DNA from: Sphingomonas sp.
GTDB lineage: Bacteria; Pseudomonadota; Alphaproteobacteria; Sphingomonadales; Sphingomonadaceae
Direction of reading: 5' to 3'
Assembly: GCF_019746015.1 (NCBI RefSeq)
Contig: NZ_JAIESM010000022.1
Coordinates: forward strand, 1-64,000
DNA length: 64,000 nucleotides
Within the stretch, counting starts at the first letter, position 1. Each line of letters begins with the position of its first letter. The notes under the pieces were generated by a model, which ran no database searches, was not told where the DNA came from, and saw only the letters and a list, made by a program, of their open reading frames with translations. This document shows, one piece after another, positions 1 to 12,078 of the stretch. The position numbers and the translations under genes were made by a program.

Positions 1-1369
1 ATTCGAACCACATGTTGACGGCGCCGATTCCGGTCAGCATCGCCAGCCCGATCGGCACCAGCGGATCGGGGTTCGCGGCCCGCCAGCGGCGCCAGCATTC
101 AATGGCGGCGGCGACCAGCAGACTGAGATAGGCAATCTGCAACGGGCCGGTGAGAATGGCGCGCATCGCGCTGCCGATTGGCGGCGTGGTGTGGCGAAAG
201 CGGGCAATGGTTGCTTCCTCATAACCGAAGCCGGCGATCAGCGCGCGCGCGGTCTGCGTCAGAAAATCCAGCGGCTGCGCGCCGATCCGCCGCATCGCTT
301 CGCGACCCATCACCGCTGACCGCTCGGGCTCGGGCAGGCTGAAAATGCTGTCGGGGATCGGCAGGCCGTGCGTGCCCAATGCCACATTGACCATGAAGCC
401 CGACGCCGTGGTGAACGGCACGAAGGCGCCAAACACCAGCCAGTTGCGCACCCACCATGGCGCCATCACCAGCAGGAAGGCAGGGATTGACCACAGCCCC
501 AGCCGCAGCGTTGCCGGCCAGCCGCGCAGCGCGACCAGTGCGAGCGCGATCGTTACGGGCAGCAGCACGGCCCCTGGCTGGGTCAGTGCCAGCAGGCCCC
601 ACAGGGCGCCGAGCGCGAGGCCGTGTCGGGCGCGGCGGTGCCCAGAGGTGTCGGTCCACCAGATTATCGTGCCCCTCAGCATCAGCGTGATGAGCAGGAT
701 GGTGAGGGCTTCCTTCTGCGGAATGGCCGCCGCCAGCGCGAAGGGCGGATAGGCGAAGAACAGCAGCCCCGCGAGCCAGCCCGCTGCCGGCCGGCCCAGA
801 CGTCGCCCGATATCGACCAGAGCCAGCGCGGTGCCGATGTCGGTCAGCGTCGTCATCACCAATGTTGCAACCGGCGCATCGCCGAACAGCCGCCACCACC
901 CGGCCAGCAACACGGGGTAGAGCGGCGGGAAATAGGCGCGCAGATCGCGGCCATAGCGCCAGTCATCGGTGATCAGCCCGCGCCCGTCGAGCAGGGCATG
1001 CGCCAGATTCTGGTAATTCATCGGGTCCGCGCCCAGCGCAACACCGCTTGCGAAATGGATCGACCAGAACCGCCAGGCAAAACTGCTTGCCACCAGGGCG
1101 ATGGCGGCGATCGCGCGCTGCTGACCAGTGGCAGCGGCCCGGGCGGCCATTGCCGCCAACCCCAACCAGCCCAGGCACAGGCCAAGCGCTATGGGGTTGC
1201 GATCCTCCGCAGTCGTTTCGACCGCAACGGCCGCGGCGAGCAACGCAATGCCGGCCATCGGCACGAGCAGCGCCAGTGCTGCCGCCCGATGCCAGCCTGA
1301 TGCCTGCGCGCCGCCCATCGCCCGTGCCGTCTTCCCCAACATGTCTGTCAGCACAGACGATAGCCGCAT
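1..1369 (-). CDS. Membrane glycosyltransferase, GT39/ArnT-like (partial, runs off the left edge)
   Basis: Minus-strand reading from ATG at 1369 (or 1342) gives a continuous multi-TM protein (MRLSSVLTDMLGK...GVALGADPMNYQNLAHALLDGRGLITDDWRYGRDLRAYFPPLYPVLLAGWWRLFGD...). The supplied track shows only other frames here because the ORF has no stop within the window. Confidence 0.7.
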   Translation of the reverse strand, partial: MRLSSVLTDMLGKTARAMGGAQASGWHRAAALALLVPMAGIALLAAAVAVETTAEDRNPIALGLCLGWLGLAAMAARAAATGQQRAIAAIALVASSFAWRFWSIHFASGVALGADPMNYQNLAHALLDGRGLITDDWRYGRDLRAYFPPLYPVLLAGWWRLFGDAPVATLVMTTLTDIGTALALVDIGRRLGRPAAGWLAGLLFFAYPPFALAAAIPQKEALTILLITLMLRGTIIWWTDTSGHRRARHGLALGALWGLLALTQPGAVLLPVTIALALVALRGWPATLRLGLWSIPAFLLVMAPWWVRNWLVFGAFVPFTTASGFMVNVALGTHGLPIPDSIFSLPEPERSAVMGREAMRRIGAQPLDFLTQTARALIAGFGYEEATIARFRHTTPPIGSAMRAILTGPLQIAYLSLLVAAAIECWRRWRAANPDPLVPIGLAMLTGIGAVNMWFE

Positions 1370-1436
1370 GCCCCTGCCAGTCGCTTAACGCAATTTCGCG
1401 CTGGGCGCGCCCGCGCAATCGCGTTAGGCGAAGGCG

Positions 1437-3272
1437 ATGGCAGACCAAACCCCCCTTGATCGGTTCAAGGCCGTGCTTGGCGGCACGGCGCGCGCGCTGG
1501 CGGACGAGCCTGAGCTGGAACTGGCTTACACCGCTGATGCGCCGGCGCAATCGGGCAAGCATCTGAAAGTGCCGATGCCGGCGCGTGCTCTGCCGGCCGA
1601 CCAGGTGGCCGAGGTGCGCGGCTTTGCCGATGGCTTTGCGCTGCGCCTGCGGCACCATGATCAGGCACTGCATCTGAAGGCGGCGCCGGTCGAAGCGGTG
1701 GCGCGCGCGGTGTTCGACGCGGTGGAGAATGCGCGCGTCGAGGCGCTGGGCGCGCGCGGCTATCGCGGCATTGGCGACAATCTGGAATCGGCGCTGCTGA
1801 TGCGGCTGAAGAGCGACCCGATCACCCGGGCGCGCAGCCGCGACGAAGTGCCGCTGTCCACGGCGGTGGCGCTGCTGGCGCGCGAGCGGCTCATCGGGCG
1901 CCCGTCGCCGGCGCTCGCTGCGCCCGGCATGGCGCTGGTGCGCGAATGGATCGAGGAAAAGGCGGGCGGCGATCTGGACGCGCTGGGCCATGCGATCGAC
2001 GATCAGGCGGCCTTCGCCAAGCTCTCGATGAAGCTGCTCGAGGATCTGGAACTGGTCGAGGGCGACCTGATGCCCGACGATGCCGATGACGGCGGCAACG
2101 AGGATGAGGGGCAGGACGACACCGAGCAGGACGAGGGCGAAACCACCGACGACGCCGGCGATCAGGGCCAGGGCGAAATCGAGCAGCGTGGCGAGCAGCA
2201 GCAGGGCGACCAGCAGGAAGGCGATGGCCGCCAGCAGCGCGACGACAGCTTCGACGAAGCCGATGGCGAACCCGGTGACGAGGGCGAGGACGGGATGATG
2301 CCGGTCCGGCCCAACCGGCCGGTCCACGACGCCACGCCCCATTTCGACTATAAGGCCTGGACGACCAGCTTCGACGAACAGATCGCCGCGACCGAGCTGT
2401 GCGATGCCGATGAGCTGGCCCGGCTGCGCGCCTATCTGGACCAGCAGCTGGTGCATCTGCAGGGTGCGGTAACCAAATTGGCCAACCGCCTCCAACGGCG
2501 GCTGATGGCGCAGCAGAACCGCAGCTGGGACTTCGACCAGGAAGAAGGGCTGCTGGACGCGGCGCGGCTGGCCCGCGTCGTCGTCAACCCCGCCCATTCG
2601 CTGTCGTACAAGATCGAGCGTGACACCGAGTTCAAGGACACCATCGTCACGCTGCTGATCGACAATTCGGGGTCGATGCGTGGCCGACCCATCTCGATCG
2701 CGGCAATCAGTGCCGACATTCTGGCGCGCACGCTGGAGCGCTGTGGCGTGAAGACCGAAATTCTGGGCTTCACCACCCGCGCCTGGAAGGGCGGGCAGGC
2801 GCGCGAGCATTGGCTGGCGGCGGGTCGCCCGCCCCAGCCCGGCCGGCTGAACGACATCCGCCACATCATCTACAAACAGGCCGACGAGCCTTGGCGCCGC
2901 GCCAAGCCGGCGCTCGGCCTGATGATGCGCGAAGGGCTGCTGAAGGAAAATATCGACGGCGAGGCGCTGCTCTGGGCGCATTCGCGGCTGATCGCGCGGG
3001 GCGAGGACCGCAAGATCCTGATGGTGATTTCAGACGGCGCGCCGGTCGATGATTCGACGCTGTCGGTGAACAGCGGCAGCTATCTGGAGCGCCATCTGCG
3101 CCAGGTGATCGGCTGGATCGAAACACGTTCGCCGGTGGAGCTGATCGCGATCGGCATCGGGCATGACGTGACCCGTTATTACAGCCGCGCCGTCACCATC
3201 ATGGATGCCGAGCAGCTGGGCGGCACCATCATCGAACAGCTTGCCGCGCTGTTCGATGCCGCGCCCCGGTGA
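1437..3272 (+). CDS. cobT: Cobaltochelatase CobT-type subunit (acidic linker plus C-terminal VWA domain)
   Basis: 611 aa; long acidic D/E/Q-rich middle region; C-terminal [20 protein letters not shown]-like motif; typical CobT length and order. Confidence 0.93.
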   Translation: MADQTPLDRFKAVLGGTARALADEPELELAYTADAPAQSGKHLKVPMPARALPADQVAEVRGFADGFALRLRHHDQALHLKAAPVEAVARAVFDAVENARVEALGARGYRGIGDNLESALLMRLKSDPITRARSRDEVPLSTAVALLARERLIGRPSPALAAPGMALVREWIEEKAGGDLDALGHAIDDQAAFAKLSMKLLEDLELVEGDLMPDDADDGGNEDEGQDDTEQDEGETTDDAGDQGQGEIEQRGEQQQGDQQEGDGRQQRDDSFDEADGEPGDEGEDGMMPVRPNRPVHDATPHFDYKAWTTSFDEQIAATELCDADELARLRAYLDQQLVHLQGAVTKLANRLQRRLMAQQNRSWDFDQEEGLLDAARLARVVVNPAHSLSYKIERDTEFKDTIVTLLIDNSGSMRGRPISIAAISADILARTLERCGVKTEILGFTTRAWKGGQAREHWLAAGRPPQPGRLNDIRHIIYKQADEPWRRAKPALGLMMREGLLKENIDGEALLWAHSRLIARGEDRKILMVISDGAPVDDSTLSVNSGSYLERHLRQVIGWIETRSPVELIAIGIGHDVTRYYSRAVTIMDAEQLGGTIIEQLAALFDAAPR

Positions 3273-3538
3273 TTGCGCTCGATACGCCGCCGGATGGGCT
3301 TGCCGGGCCGGTGAAACGGTCGATCACCATTGCCGGGCACCCGACCTCGATCAGTCTTGAGCCGATCTTCTGGGCCGCGCTGGAACAAGCCGCCGCCGTG
3401 CGCGGCCTGCCGCTGTCGGCGCTGGTCGCCGCGATCGACGCGCGCCGGCTGGAAGCGCCCGTGCCGCCCAATCTCGCCAGCGCGATCCGCTCCTGGCTCT
3501 TCTATGTCAAAACACAATCTGCGAATAGTTCTCAATAG
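3269..3538 (+). CDS. Small ribbon-helix-helix domain protein
   Basis: 89 aa, overlaps the cobT stop by 4 nt; [42 protein letters not shown] resembles the RHH family often adjacent to cobT. Confidence 0.75.
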   Translation: MIALDTPPDGLAGPVKRSITIAGHPTSISLEPIFWAALEQAAAVRGLPLSALVAAIDARRLEAPVPPNLASAIRSWLFYVKTQSANSSQ

Positions 3539-3562
3539 CGTTGACTCTGCGAATGGCTCGCA
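3520..3562 (+). promoter_or_regulatory. Tandem Fur-like boxes upstream of the TonB-dependent receptor
   Basis: TGCGAAT-A-GTTCTCA (3520-3534) and TGCGAAT-G-GCTCGCA (3548-3562), two 7-1-7 imperfect inverted repeats 28 bp apart. Confidence 0.55.
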
Positions 3563-3592
3563 ATAGCAGGCTCCTGTCCAAGGAGTTTTCGC

Positions 3593-5740
3593 ATGTCGCG
3601 CCGTTTTGCCCGCCATCTTTCCACTGCCTCGCTGCTGGCTGGCCTGCTGGCGGCCGCGCCGGCGATGGCGGCGCCGGCAACGGATGAGCCCCCCGCCACG
3701 ACCGACGCGCCGGGCGATGTGCCCGACGAAGTGATCGTGACCGGGCAGAAGCTCGGCTATGACACCGACGCGACCAGCACCGCCACCCGCACGCCGACCA
3801 AGATCCTGGACATTCCCCAGTCGATCACCAGCGTCTCGCGCCAGCAGATCGACGATCAGGCGATCCGCTCGATCGGCGACGCGCTGCGCCAGGTGCCGGG
3901 CGCGATCGTCGGCCAGGGCGAGGGGCACCGCGACCAGGTGGTGCTGCGCGGGCAGAATACGACCGCCGACTTCTTCGTCGATAATCTGCGCGACGATATC
4001 CAATATTATCGCCCGCTCTATAATCTGGAGCGGCTGGAAGTGCTGCGCGGCCCCAATGCGATGATCTTCGGGCGCGGCGGCGGTGGCGGCGTCATCAACC
4101 GCGTCACCAAGGTGCCCGAGCGCGCCAATTTCATCGGCGGCAGCGTGTCCGGCAACAGCTTTGGCAGCTGGTATCTCGATGCCGATGCCAATGTGAAGCT
4201 GACCGGCGATCTGGCCGCGCGGCTGAACGCGGTGCATGAGGAATTCGCCTCGCACCGCCGGCAGTTCGGCGGGGAGTTTACCGGCTTCAACCCGACGCTG
4301 CGCTTCACGCCGGACGACCGCACCGCCTTCACGTTGTCCTATGAGTATAATGAGGACCGGCGGGTGATCGATCGCGGCGTGCCCTCGGTCAATGGACGCC
4401 CGCTCGAAGGGTTCCGCGACACGTTCTTCGGCATTGCCGACATCAACCGCAACAGCTTCACCGCGCATGTCGCGCGGGCGACCGTCGAGCATCGGCTGAC
4501 CGACAATCTCACGATCACCGGCCGGCTGCTCTATGGCAGCTATGACAAATTCTACCGCAATCTCTATCCCGGTGCGGCGGTGATCGGCACGGGGCCGACG
4601 GCGCAGGTGCCGGTTGAGGCCTATTTCGACGCGGTCTATCGCGAAAACCTGTTCAGCCAGACCGACATCGTCTGGCGCACCCGCACCGGGCCGATCGCGC
4701 ACACGTTGCTGGCCGGCTTCGAATTCGGCTATCAATTCACCGATGGCCGCCGCCAGAACGGCTTTTTCGATGGCGTGGTCGGCGCCGCCAATGGTGGCCT
4801 GCGCGCCTTTGCGCCGCTGGCTGACCCGTTTGCGCCGCCGCGCCCGGTGTTTCGCCCCGGCACGGGCCAGCGCGACGCGCTCACCCGTGCGCGCATCTTT
4901 GCGGGCTATGTGCAGGACCAGCTGAAATGGGGTCCGGTTGAACTGCTGGTGGGCCTGCGGCTCGACAAATTCACGCTGACGGCGACCAACCGGCTGCTCA
5001 ACCAGACGGTGGAGCGTAGCGACACCCTATGGTCGCCGCGCGCGGGGCTGGTCATTCATCCCGTGGCCAATGTCACCACCTATTTCAGCTATGCACGCTC
5101 CTATCTGCCGGCCTCGGGCGATCAGTTTACCTCGCTCGACATTGTCGGCGCCGCGCTCAAGCCCGAACGCTTTGACAATTATGAGGTTGGCGTGAAGTGG
5201 GAGCCGCGCCCCGGCCTGCTGATCGCGGCGGACATTTACCAGCTGGAGCGCACCAACACCCGCTCACCGGGGCCGATTGCGGGGCAGATCCTGCTGACCG
5301 GCGCGCAGCGCAGCCGCGGGCTGGAAGTCGAGGCACGTGGCCAGATTACCGCCAAATGGAATTTGAGCCTGGCTTATGCGCTGACCGAGGCGGTGATTAC
5401 CGACACCACCGCCGCTGCCCCCGCCGGGCGCCATGTGCCGCTGGTGCCGCGCCACAGCTTTTCGGCCTTCACCCGTTATGATTTCACCCCGCGCTTTGGG
5501 GCGGGGCTAGGGGTGAGCTATTTCTCGCAGAGCTTCACCACCATTTCGAACGCGGTGACGCTGCCCGGCTATGCGCGCGTCGATGCCGCCTTGTTCTACA
5601 AGCTCAGCAAGTCGATCGAGGCGCAGCTGAACGTCGAGAATCTGACCAACACCAACTATTTCCCGACCGCGCATACCGACAACAGCATCAGCACCGGCGC
5701 GCCGATCAACGCCCGCGCGACACTGCGCTTCCGCTTCTAG
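3593..5740 (+). CDS. TonB-dependent siderophore receptor
   Basis: 715 aa; signal peptide; plug domain (DIPQSITSVSRQQIDDQAIRSIGDALRQVPG), C-terminal NTNYFPTAHTDNSISTGAPINARATLRFRF. Confidence 0.92.
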   Translation: MSRRFARHLSTASLLAGLLAAAPAMAAPATDEPPATTDAPGDVPDEVIVTGQKLGYDTDATSTATRTPTKILDIPQSITSVSRQQIDDQAIRSIGDALRQVPGAIVGQGEGHRDQVVLRGQNTTADFFVDNLRDDIQYYRPLYNLERLEVLRGPNAMIFGRGGGGGVINRVTKVPERANFIGGSVSGNSFGSWYLDADANVKLTGDLAARLNAVHEEFASHRRQFGGEFTGFNPTLRFTPDDRTAFTLSYEYNEDRRVIDRGVPSVNGRPLEGFRDTFFGIADINRNSFTAHVARATVEHRLTDNLTITGRLLYGSYDKFYRNLYPGAAVIGTGPTAQVPVEAYFDAVYRENLFSQTDIVWRTRTGPIAHTLLAGFEFGYQFTDGRRQNGFFDGVVGAANGGLRAFAPLADPFAPPRPVFRPGTGQRDALTRARIFAGYVQDQLKWGPVELLVGLRLDKFTLTATNRLLNQTVERSDTLWSPRAGLVIHPVANVTTYFSYARSYLPASGDQFTSLDIVGAALKPERFDNYEVGVKWEPRPGLLIAADIYQLERTNTRSPGPIAGQILLTGAQRSRGLEVEARGQITAKWNLSLAYALTEAVITDTTAAAPAGRHVPLVPRHSFSAFTRYDFTPRFGAGLGVSYFSQSFTTISNAVTLPGYARVDAALFYKLSKSIEAQLNVENLTNTNYFPTAHTDNSISTGAPINARATLRFRF

Positions 5741-5763
5741 GATCATTTTCAGCCTTGCTGGAA

Positions 5764-5843
5764 CGGCACCGGCCCGCTCCCCCACCCGGCCACCCACAAG
5801 ATACTGCCGATGGGTGGCCGGGCGGGGGAGCGGGCCGGTGCCG
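5764..5843. repeat. 80-nt palindromic intergenic element, copy 1 (inverted relative to the other three copies)
   Basis: 33-nt arms with one mismatch around a 14-nt loop; between the convergent receptor gene and typA. Confidence 0.9.
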
Positions 5844-5887
5844 CTACTAACTGAACGTCCCAAGCACCGCGCCGCCCGCCCGCAGGT

Positions 5888-7702
<1,815 letters not shown>

Positions 7703-7887
7703 TGCAATGTCCCGGATTATGGTTCGGGCGGGCGCATAGCTCAATTGTTGCGGCGCGAAAAGGGCGCATCGCCATCCGCGCGTCATCGTGCCATGCCAGT
7801 GGCGAAGGCTGGCAGCGTGTCTTATATCAATATCACGGTTGAACCACGCGCCGCGAGAGGGCATTGATAGGCGCCGGGAGAAGAGTG

Positions 7888-9078
7888 ATGGCTACACAGA
7901 TCGAAACGCAGCAACTGGTGCTTACCCCGCCCGAACCCGTGGCGCCGATCGTGCCCGAACAGGCCGCCGGGCTGGTGCCGGTTGATGCCGCGACCCGCAC
8001 CAAGCTGGAGGAGCGGGTGGACGCGTTCATCACCGATCTGGTCGCGCAGGATGCGAACAGCCCGGAATTCGGCCGCCGCGTCGATTCGATCAGCGCGATG
8101 GGGCAGAAGGAAATCCGCGACGCGGCCGGCCAGTCCAACCGTTTTCTCGACCGGCCGGTGCGATCGATGGACAAGGACGCCAATGTCGGCACCGATCTTG
8201 CCCAGCTGCGCCGCACGATCGAGGATCTGGATCCCGGCAAGAAGATGATGGCGCCCAAGAAGCTGTTCGGGATCATTCCCTTCGGCAATTCGATGCGCAA
8301 TTATTTCGACAGCTACAAATCCTCGCAGACCCATATCGCCTCGATCCTGAAGTCGCTGCAGAGCGGCAAGGACGAGCTGCTGATGGACAATGCCGCGATC
8401 GACACCGAGCGCGCCAATCTGTGGACGGCGATGGGCCGGCTGGAACAGATGATCGTGCTGGCCAAGACGATGGACCAGAAGCTGGAAGACAAGGCCAATG
8501 AGCTGGACCATAGCGACCCGGCCAAGGCCAAGGCGATCCGCGAAACGGCGCTCTTCTACGTCCGCCAGCGCGTGCAGGACCTGCTGACGCAGATGGCGGT
8601 GACGGTTCAGGGCTATCTGGCACTCGATCTGGTGAAGAAGAACAATGTCGAGCTGGTGAAGGGCGTCGACCGTGCCTCCACCACCACGGTTGCGGCACTG
8701 CGCACTGCCGTCACTGTGGCGCAGGCGATGACCAACCAGAAGCTGGTGCTGGAACAGATCACTGCGCTCAACACCACCACCGCCAACATCATCGATTCGA
8801 CCGGCCAGCTGCTGAAATCGCAGACGGCGGCGATCCATGAGCAGGCCGCCAATTCGACCATCCCGCTCGAAACGCTGCAGCGCGCCTTCCAGAACATCTA
8901 TGACACGATGGACACGATCGACACCTTCAAGCTGAAGGCGCTCGACAATATGAAGAGCACGGTCACGGCGCTGTCGGCGGAGGTGGAAAAGTCCAAGGGC
9001 TATATCGCCCGGGCGGAGGGCGCCGCACAGAATGGTGGCGCTGCCCCCGATCTGGTGAAGCTTGAGGCGCTTTCATGA
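7888..9078 (+). CDS. Toxic anion resistance protein, TelA family
   Basis: ~396 aa from MATQIETQQLV; TelA-like segments (GNSMRNYFDSYKSSQTHIASILKSLQSGKDELLMDNAAI). Confidence 0.9.
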   Translation: MATQIETQQLVLTPPEPVAPIVPEQAAGLVPVDAATRTKLEERVDAFITDLVAQDANSPEFGRRVDSISAMGQKEIRDAAGQSNRFLDRPVRSMDKDANVGTDLAQLRRTIEDLDPGKKMMAPKKLFGIIPFGNSMRNYFDSYKSSQTHIASILKSLQSGKDELLMDNAAIDTERANLWTAMGRLEQMIVLAKTMDQKLEDKANELDHSDPAKAKAIRETALFYVRQRVQDLLTQMAVTVQGYLALDLVKKNNVELVKGVDRASTTTVAALRTAVTVAQAMTNQKLVLEQITALNTTTANIIDSTGQLLKSQTAAIHEQAANSTIPLETLQRAFQNIYDTMDTIDTFKLKALDNMKSTVTALSAEVEKSKGYIARAEGAAQNGGAAPDLVKLEALS

Positions 9079-9767
9079 GCGAGGTCGATCGCCAGATCGA
9101 ACGATCCGCCGAACTGCTGAACCGCACCGCGCGCGCGCGCCAGGCGCCGGTGCTGCGCGAACGCCAGGCGGAGACCGGGCGCCGGATGCAGCGCGCGCTG
9201 CTGCTCGACGCGGTCATCCTGATCGCCGCGACGATCGCCACGATGGCGGGGCTGCTGGGGGTAGGCGGCTGGGTGTTGACCTTCATCGTGATGCTGGTTG
9301 CGACGATGGTGATGCTGGCGATCCCGACCCGGCCGGCGCCGCGCGCGGAGCAGTTGGCGCGGGTGCCGCTGAAGGCGCTGCCGGCACAGACCGGGCGCTG
9401 GCTGGAAACGCAGCGCCCCGCGCTGCCGGCGCCGGCGGTGCAGCTGATCGACACGATTTCGACGCGGCTCGACACGCTTGCCCTGCAGCTTGACCGCCTG
9501 CCCGAGGAAGCACCCGCCGCCACCGAGCTGCGCAAACTGCTGGGCGAGCAGCTGCCCGAATTCGTGAAGGGCTATGCCCAGGTGCCGCCGGCGCTGCGCC
9601 GAGCCGAGCGCAACGGCACCACGCCCGATGCGCAGCTGGTCGAAGGGCTGAAGCTGATCGACCAGGAAATCGGCGAGATGACCGAGCAGCTGGCGCAGGG
9701 CGACCTGGACAGCCTGGCGACTCATGGCCGCTTCCTTGAGCTGAAATATCGCGGCGACGCGGCTTAG
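9075..9767 (+). CDS. Hypothetical two-TM protein translationally coupled to telA
   Basis: 230 aa; ATG overlaps the telA stop (ATGA); two hydrophobic helices then a charged C-terminal region. Confidence 0.75.
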   Translation: MSEVDRQIERSAELLNRTARARQAPVLRERQAETGRRMQRALLLDAVILIAATIATMAGLLGVGGWVLTFIVMLVATMVMLAIPTRPAPRAEQLARVPLKALPAQTGRWLETQRPALPAPAVQLIDTISTRLDTLALQLDRLPEEAPAATELRKLLGEQLPEFVKGYAQVPPALRRAERNGTTPDAQLVEGLKLIDQEIGEMTEQLAQGDLDSLATHGRFLELKYRGDAA

Positions 9768-9803
9768 GCCGGTTGCACCCAGGCTGAACGGCGCCGCGCT
9801 GCC

Positions 9804-10583
9804 CTAGCCGGCAGCGCGCGCGGCAGTCGCCCGGGCGGACAGGCGATCAACGGCGGCGGCGTGGATGCCGGGGCTGCTGACCAGCACGCCAAAGGCCTGA
9901 GCGCTTACGGTGTTGAAGCTGAGCGGCGCGCCGAGCGCATCGCTTACCGCGGCGCCAGCCTCGGCCGCGATCAGCGCGGCGGCGGCAATGTCCCACTCAA
10001 AACCCCAGCGCAGCGTGGCGACCAGATCGGCCTCGCCGGCGGCCACCATCGCCATGCGGAGCGCAATCGAATTGGGCTTGGCCACCATCACCAGGTCGTG
10101 GTCCTCGCGCGGCAGGCTGTCGGTCGGCACCCGCGCACCTGAAAGCGTGATGCGGTGGGGAGCGGCAAGGCGCGTGTCCCCCCGCCAGGCGCCGCCGCCG
10201 GCCGCAGCGTGCCAGCGCTGCGCCATCGCTGGTGCCTCCAGCACGCCGAGCACAGGCCGCCCGGCCTCGACCAGCGCGACCGACACCGCCCAGCCCGGCC
10301 GGCCGCGCAGAAAATCGCGGGTGCCGTCGATCGGGTCGACCACCCACAGCCGATTACGGGAAAGCCGGGCGGGGTCGTCCGCCGTCTCCTCCGACAGCCA
10401 GCCGGCATCGGGCGCCAGCGCCATCAGCCGCTCGCGCAGGAACGCGTCGACTTCCAGATCGACATCGCTCACCGGCAGGCCCGGCGCCTTTTCCCAGCGG
10501 CGATAGCTTTCGCCCGAGCGGCGCAGCGCCAGCGCCCCGGCGGCCTGGGCGATCTCGGCAACCGCTGCCAGCAGATCAGCCAC
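9804..10583 (-). CDS. Inositol monophosphatase-family phosphatase, CysQ-like
   Basis: WVVDPIDGTRDFLRGRPGWAVSVALVE (DPIDGT motif), WDIAAAALIAAEAG. Confidence 0.9.
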   Translation of the reverse strand: MADLLAAVAEIAQAAGALALRRSGESYRRWEKAPGLPVSDVDLEVDAFLRERLMALAPDAGWLSEETADDPARLSRNRLWVVDPIDGTRDFLRGRPGWAVSVALVEAGRPVLGVLEAPAMAQRWHAAAGGGAWRGDTRLAAPHRITLSGARVPTDSLPREDHDLVMVAKPNSIALRMAMVAAGEADLVATLRWGFEWDIAAAALIAAEAGAAVSDALGAPLSFNTVSAQAFGVLVSSPGIHAAAVDRLSARATAARAAG

Positions 10584-11919
10584 TCGCCACCGTCATCCCC
10601 TCCACCAGCAGGGTCGGCACGTTGATGCCATAGCGGAAGTCGAGATCATTGGCCGGCGTCAGCTGGCGGAACATCTCTTTCAGATTGCCGGCAATGGTGA
10701 ATTCGCTCACCGGCCCCACAAATTCGCCGCGTTCGACCAGAAAACCGGCGGCGCCGCGCGAATAATCGCCGGTCACACCGTTCACCCCCATGCCGATCAG
10801 CTCGGTTATGTAGACAGCGTTGTGTACACTTTGGATCAGCGTTTCGCGCGGAATCGCCCCCGGCGCCATGTAAAGGTTACTTGACATGACACCCACCCCG
10901 CCGCCGCCGCGCGCGGCATGGCCGGTGGGGGAGAGGCCAAGCTGCCGGGCGGAGGCGCTGTCGAGCAGCCAGGTTTCCAGCATGCCCGCAGACACGATGG
11001 CGACCGGCCCCACCGGCAGCCCTTCACCGTCGAAAGGGCGCGAGCGCAGCCCGTGCGGCCGGTGCGGGTCGTCATGGATCGACACCGCAGTGCCGAACAC
11101 GGCGGTGCCCAGTGCCTCCTGCAGAAAGCTGGTCTTGCGGGTGATCGCCTGGCCGGCAATCGCGCCGAGCAGATGGCCGATCAGCGAATTGCCGACGCGC
11201 GGGTCGAAGATGACCGGCATCGGCCCGCTGACCAGCCGGCCCGGGTTGCAGCGCGCAACCGCTCGTTCACCCGCGCGGCGGCCGACCATCTCGGGCGCTT
11301 CCAGGTGCCGCCGGTGGCGCGCCATGTGATGGGCATAGTCGCGCTCCATCGCGCCGTCGCCGCCGGCCAGTACGCTGGCATGGATGCCGTGCATTGAGAC
11401 GGCATAGCAGCCGGCAAAGCCATGGCTGGTGGCCAGCGCCATCACGCTGCGCCCGGCGCTGGCGCCGCCGCCTTCGCTGTTGGTGACGCCGGGCACGGCG
11501 CGGGCGGCATCCTCTGCGGCCAGCGCGTCTTCCTTCAGCACCAGCGGGTCGGTGTCGGCGCCATCGTCCAGGTCGAGCTGGGGCGGCGCGCCGTGCATCA
11601 GCCGTTCCTCGGGCGCCAGGCCCGCCCATTCATCCTCGGGCGCGGCGCGTGCCATCGCCACCGCGCGCTCGACCAGCGCATCGAGCGCGGCGGGCGTGAA
11701 GTCGCTGGTGGCAACGCTGGCGTGCCGCTGGCCACAGAATACCCGGAGCGATAGCTCGGCGCTTTCCGAACGGCCGACATCTTCGAGCTTGCCCAGCCGC
11801 ACCGACACATCGGTTGACTGGTCCGCCTGCACCACCGCGTCGGCGGCATCGGCCCCGGCCTTGCGCGCCCGCGCCACCATGTCCTGCGCCCGCTGCCGGG
11901 CCTCGTCGATCGTCACCAT
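10576..11919 (-). CDS. TldD/PmbA family metallopeptidase
   Basis: MVTIDEARQRAQDMVARARKAGADAADAVVQ...; C-terminal GVNGVTGDYSRGAAGFLVERGEFVGPVSEFTIAGNL. Confidence 0.9.
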   Translation of the reverse strand: MVTIDEARQRAQDMVARARKAGADAADAVVQADQSTDVSVRLGKLEDVGRSESAELSLRVFCGQRHASVATSDFTPAALDALVERAVAMARAAPEDEWAGLAPEERLMHGAPPQLDLDDGADTDPLVLKEDALAAEDAARAVPGVTNSEGGGASAGRSVMALATSHGFAGCYAVSMHGIHASVLAGGDGAMERDYAHHMARHRRHLEAPEMVGRRAGERAVARCNPGRLVSGPMPVIFDPRVGNSLIGHLLGAIAGQAITRKTSFLQEALGTAVFGTAVSIHDDPHRPHGLRSRPFDGEGLPVGPVAIVSAGMLETWLLDSASARQLGLSPTGHAARGGGGVGVMSSNLYMAPGAIPRETLIQSVHNAVYITELIGMGVNGVTGDYSRGAAGFLVERGEFVGPVSEFTIAGNLKEMFRQLTPANDLDFRYGINVPTLLVEGMTVASG

Positions 11920-11956
11920 GACATGGGACTTAGGCGGGCGCTCCGCGCTTGTGAAC

Positions 11957-12036
11957 CCGCCACGGCCCGCTCCCCCACCCGACCGCCCAACAGCAGTATC
12001 ATCTGGGAGGTCGGGTGGGGGAGCGGGCTGGAGCCG
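11957..12036. repeat. 80-nt palindromic intergenic element, copy 2
   Basis: Two 33-nt arms around the 14-nt loop ACAGCAGTATCATC. Confidence 0.88.
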
Positions 12037-12078
12037 CCACAAGCAAAGGCGCATCCAGCGCCTTTGCCCAAACAAACC

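Noticed and set aside
2041-2340. Acidic/Gln-rich repeat region in cobT as a possible tandem repeat
   Set aside because: This is the normal acidic linker of CobT; codons vary and no period is evident.
963-2981. 672-aa minus-strand ORF
   Set aside because: Antisense to cobT and out of frame with the real GT39-like gene on the left edge.
9795-9818. CGCGCTGCC-N6-GGCAGCGCG hairpin between convergent genes
   Set aside because: Probably a weak shared terminator overlapping the cysQ-like stop; no T-tract and no wider family seen.
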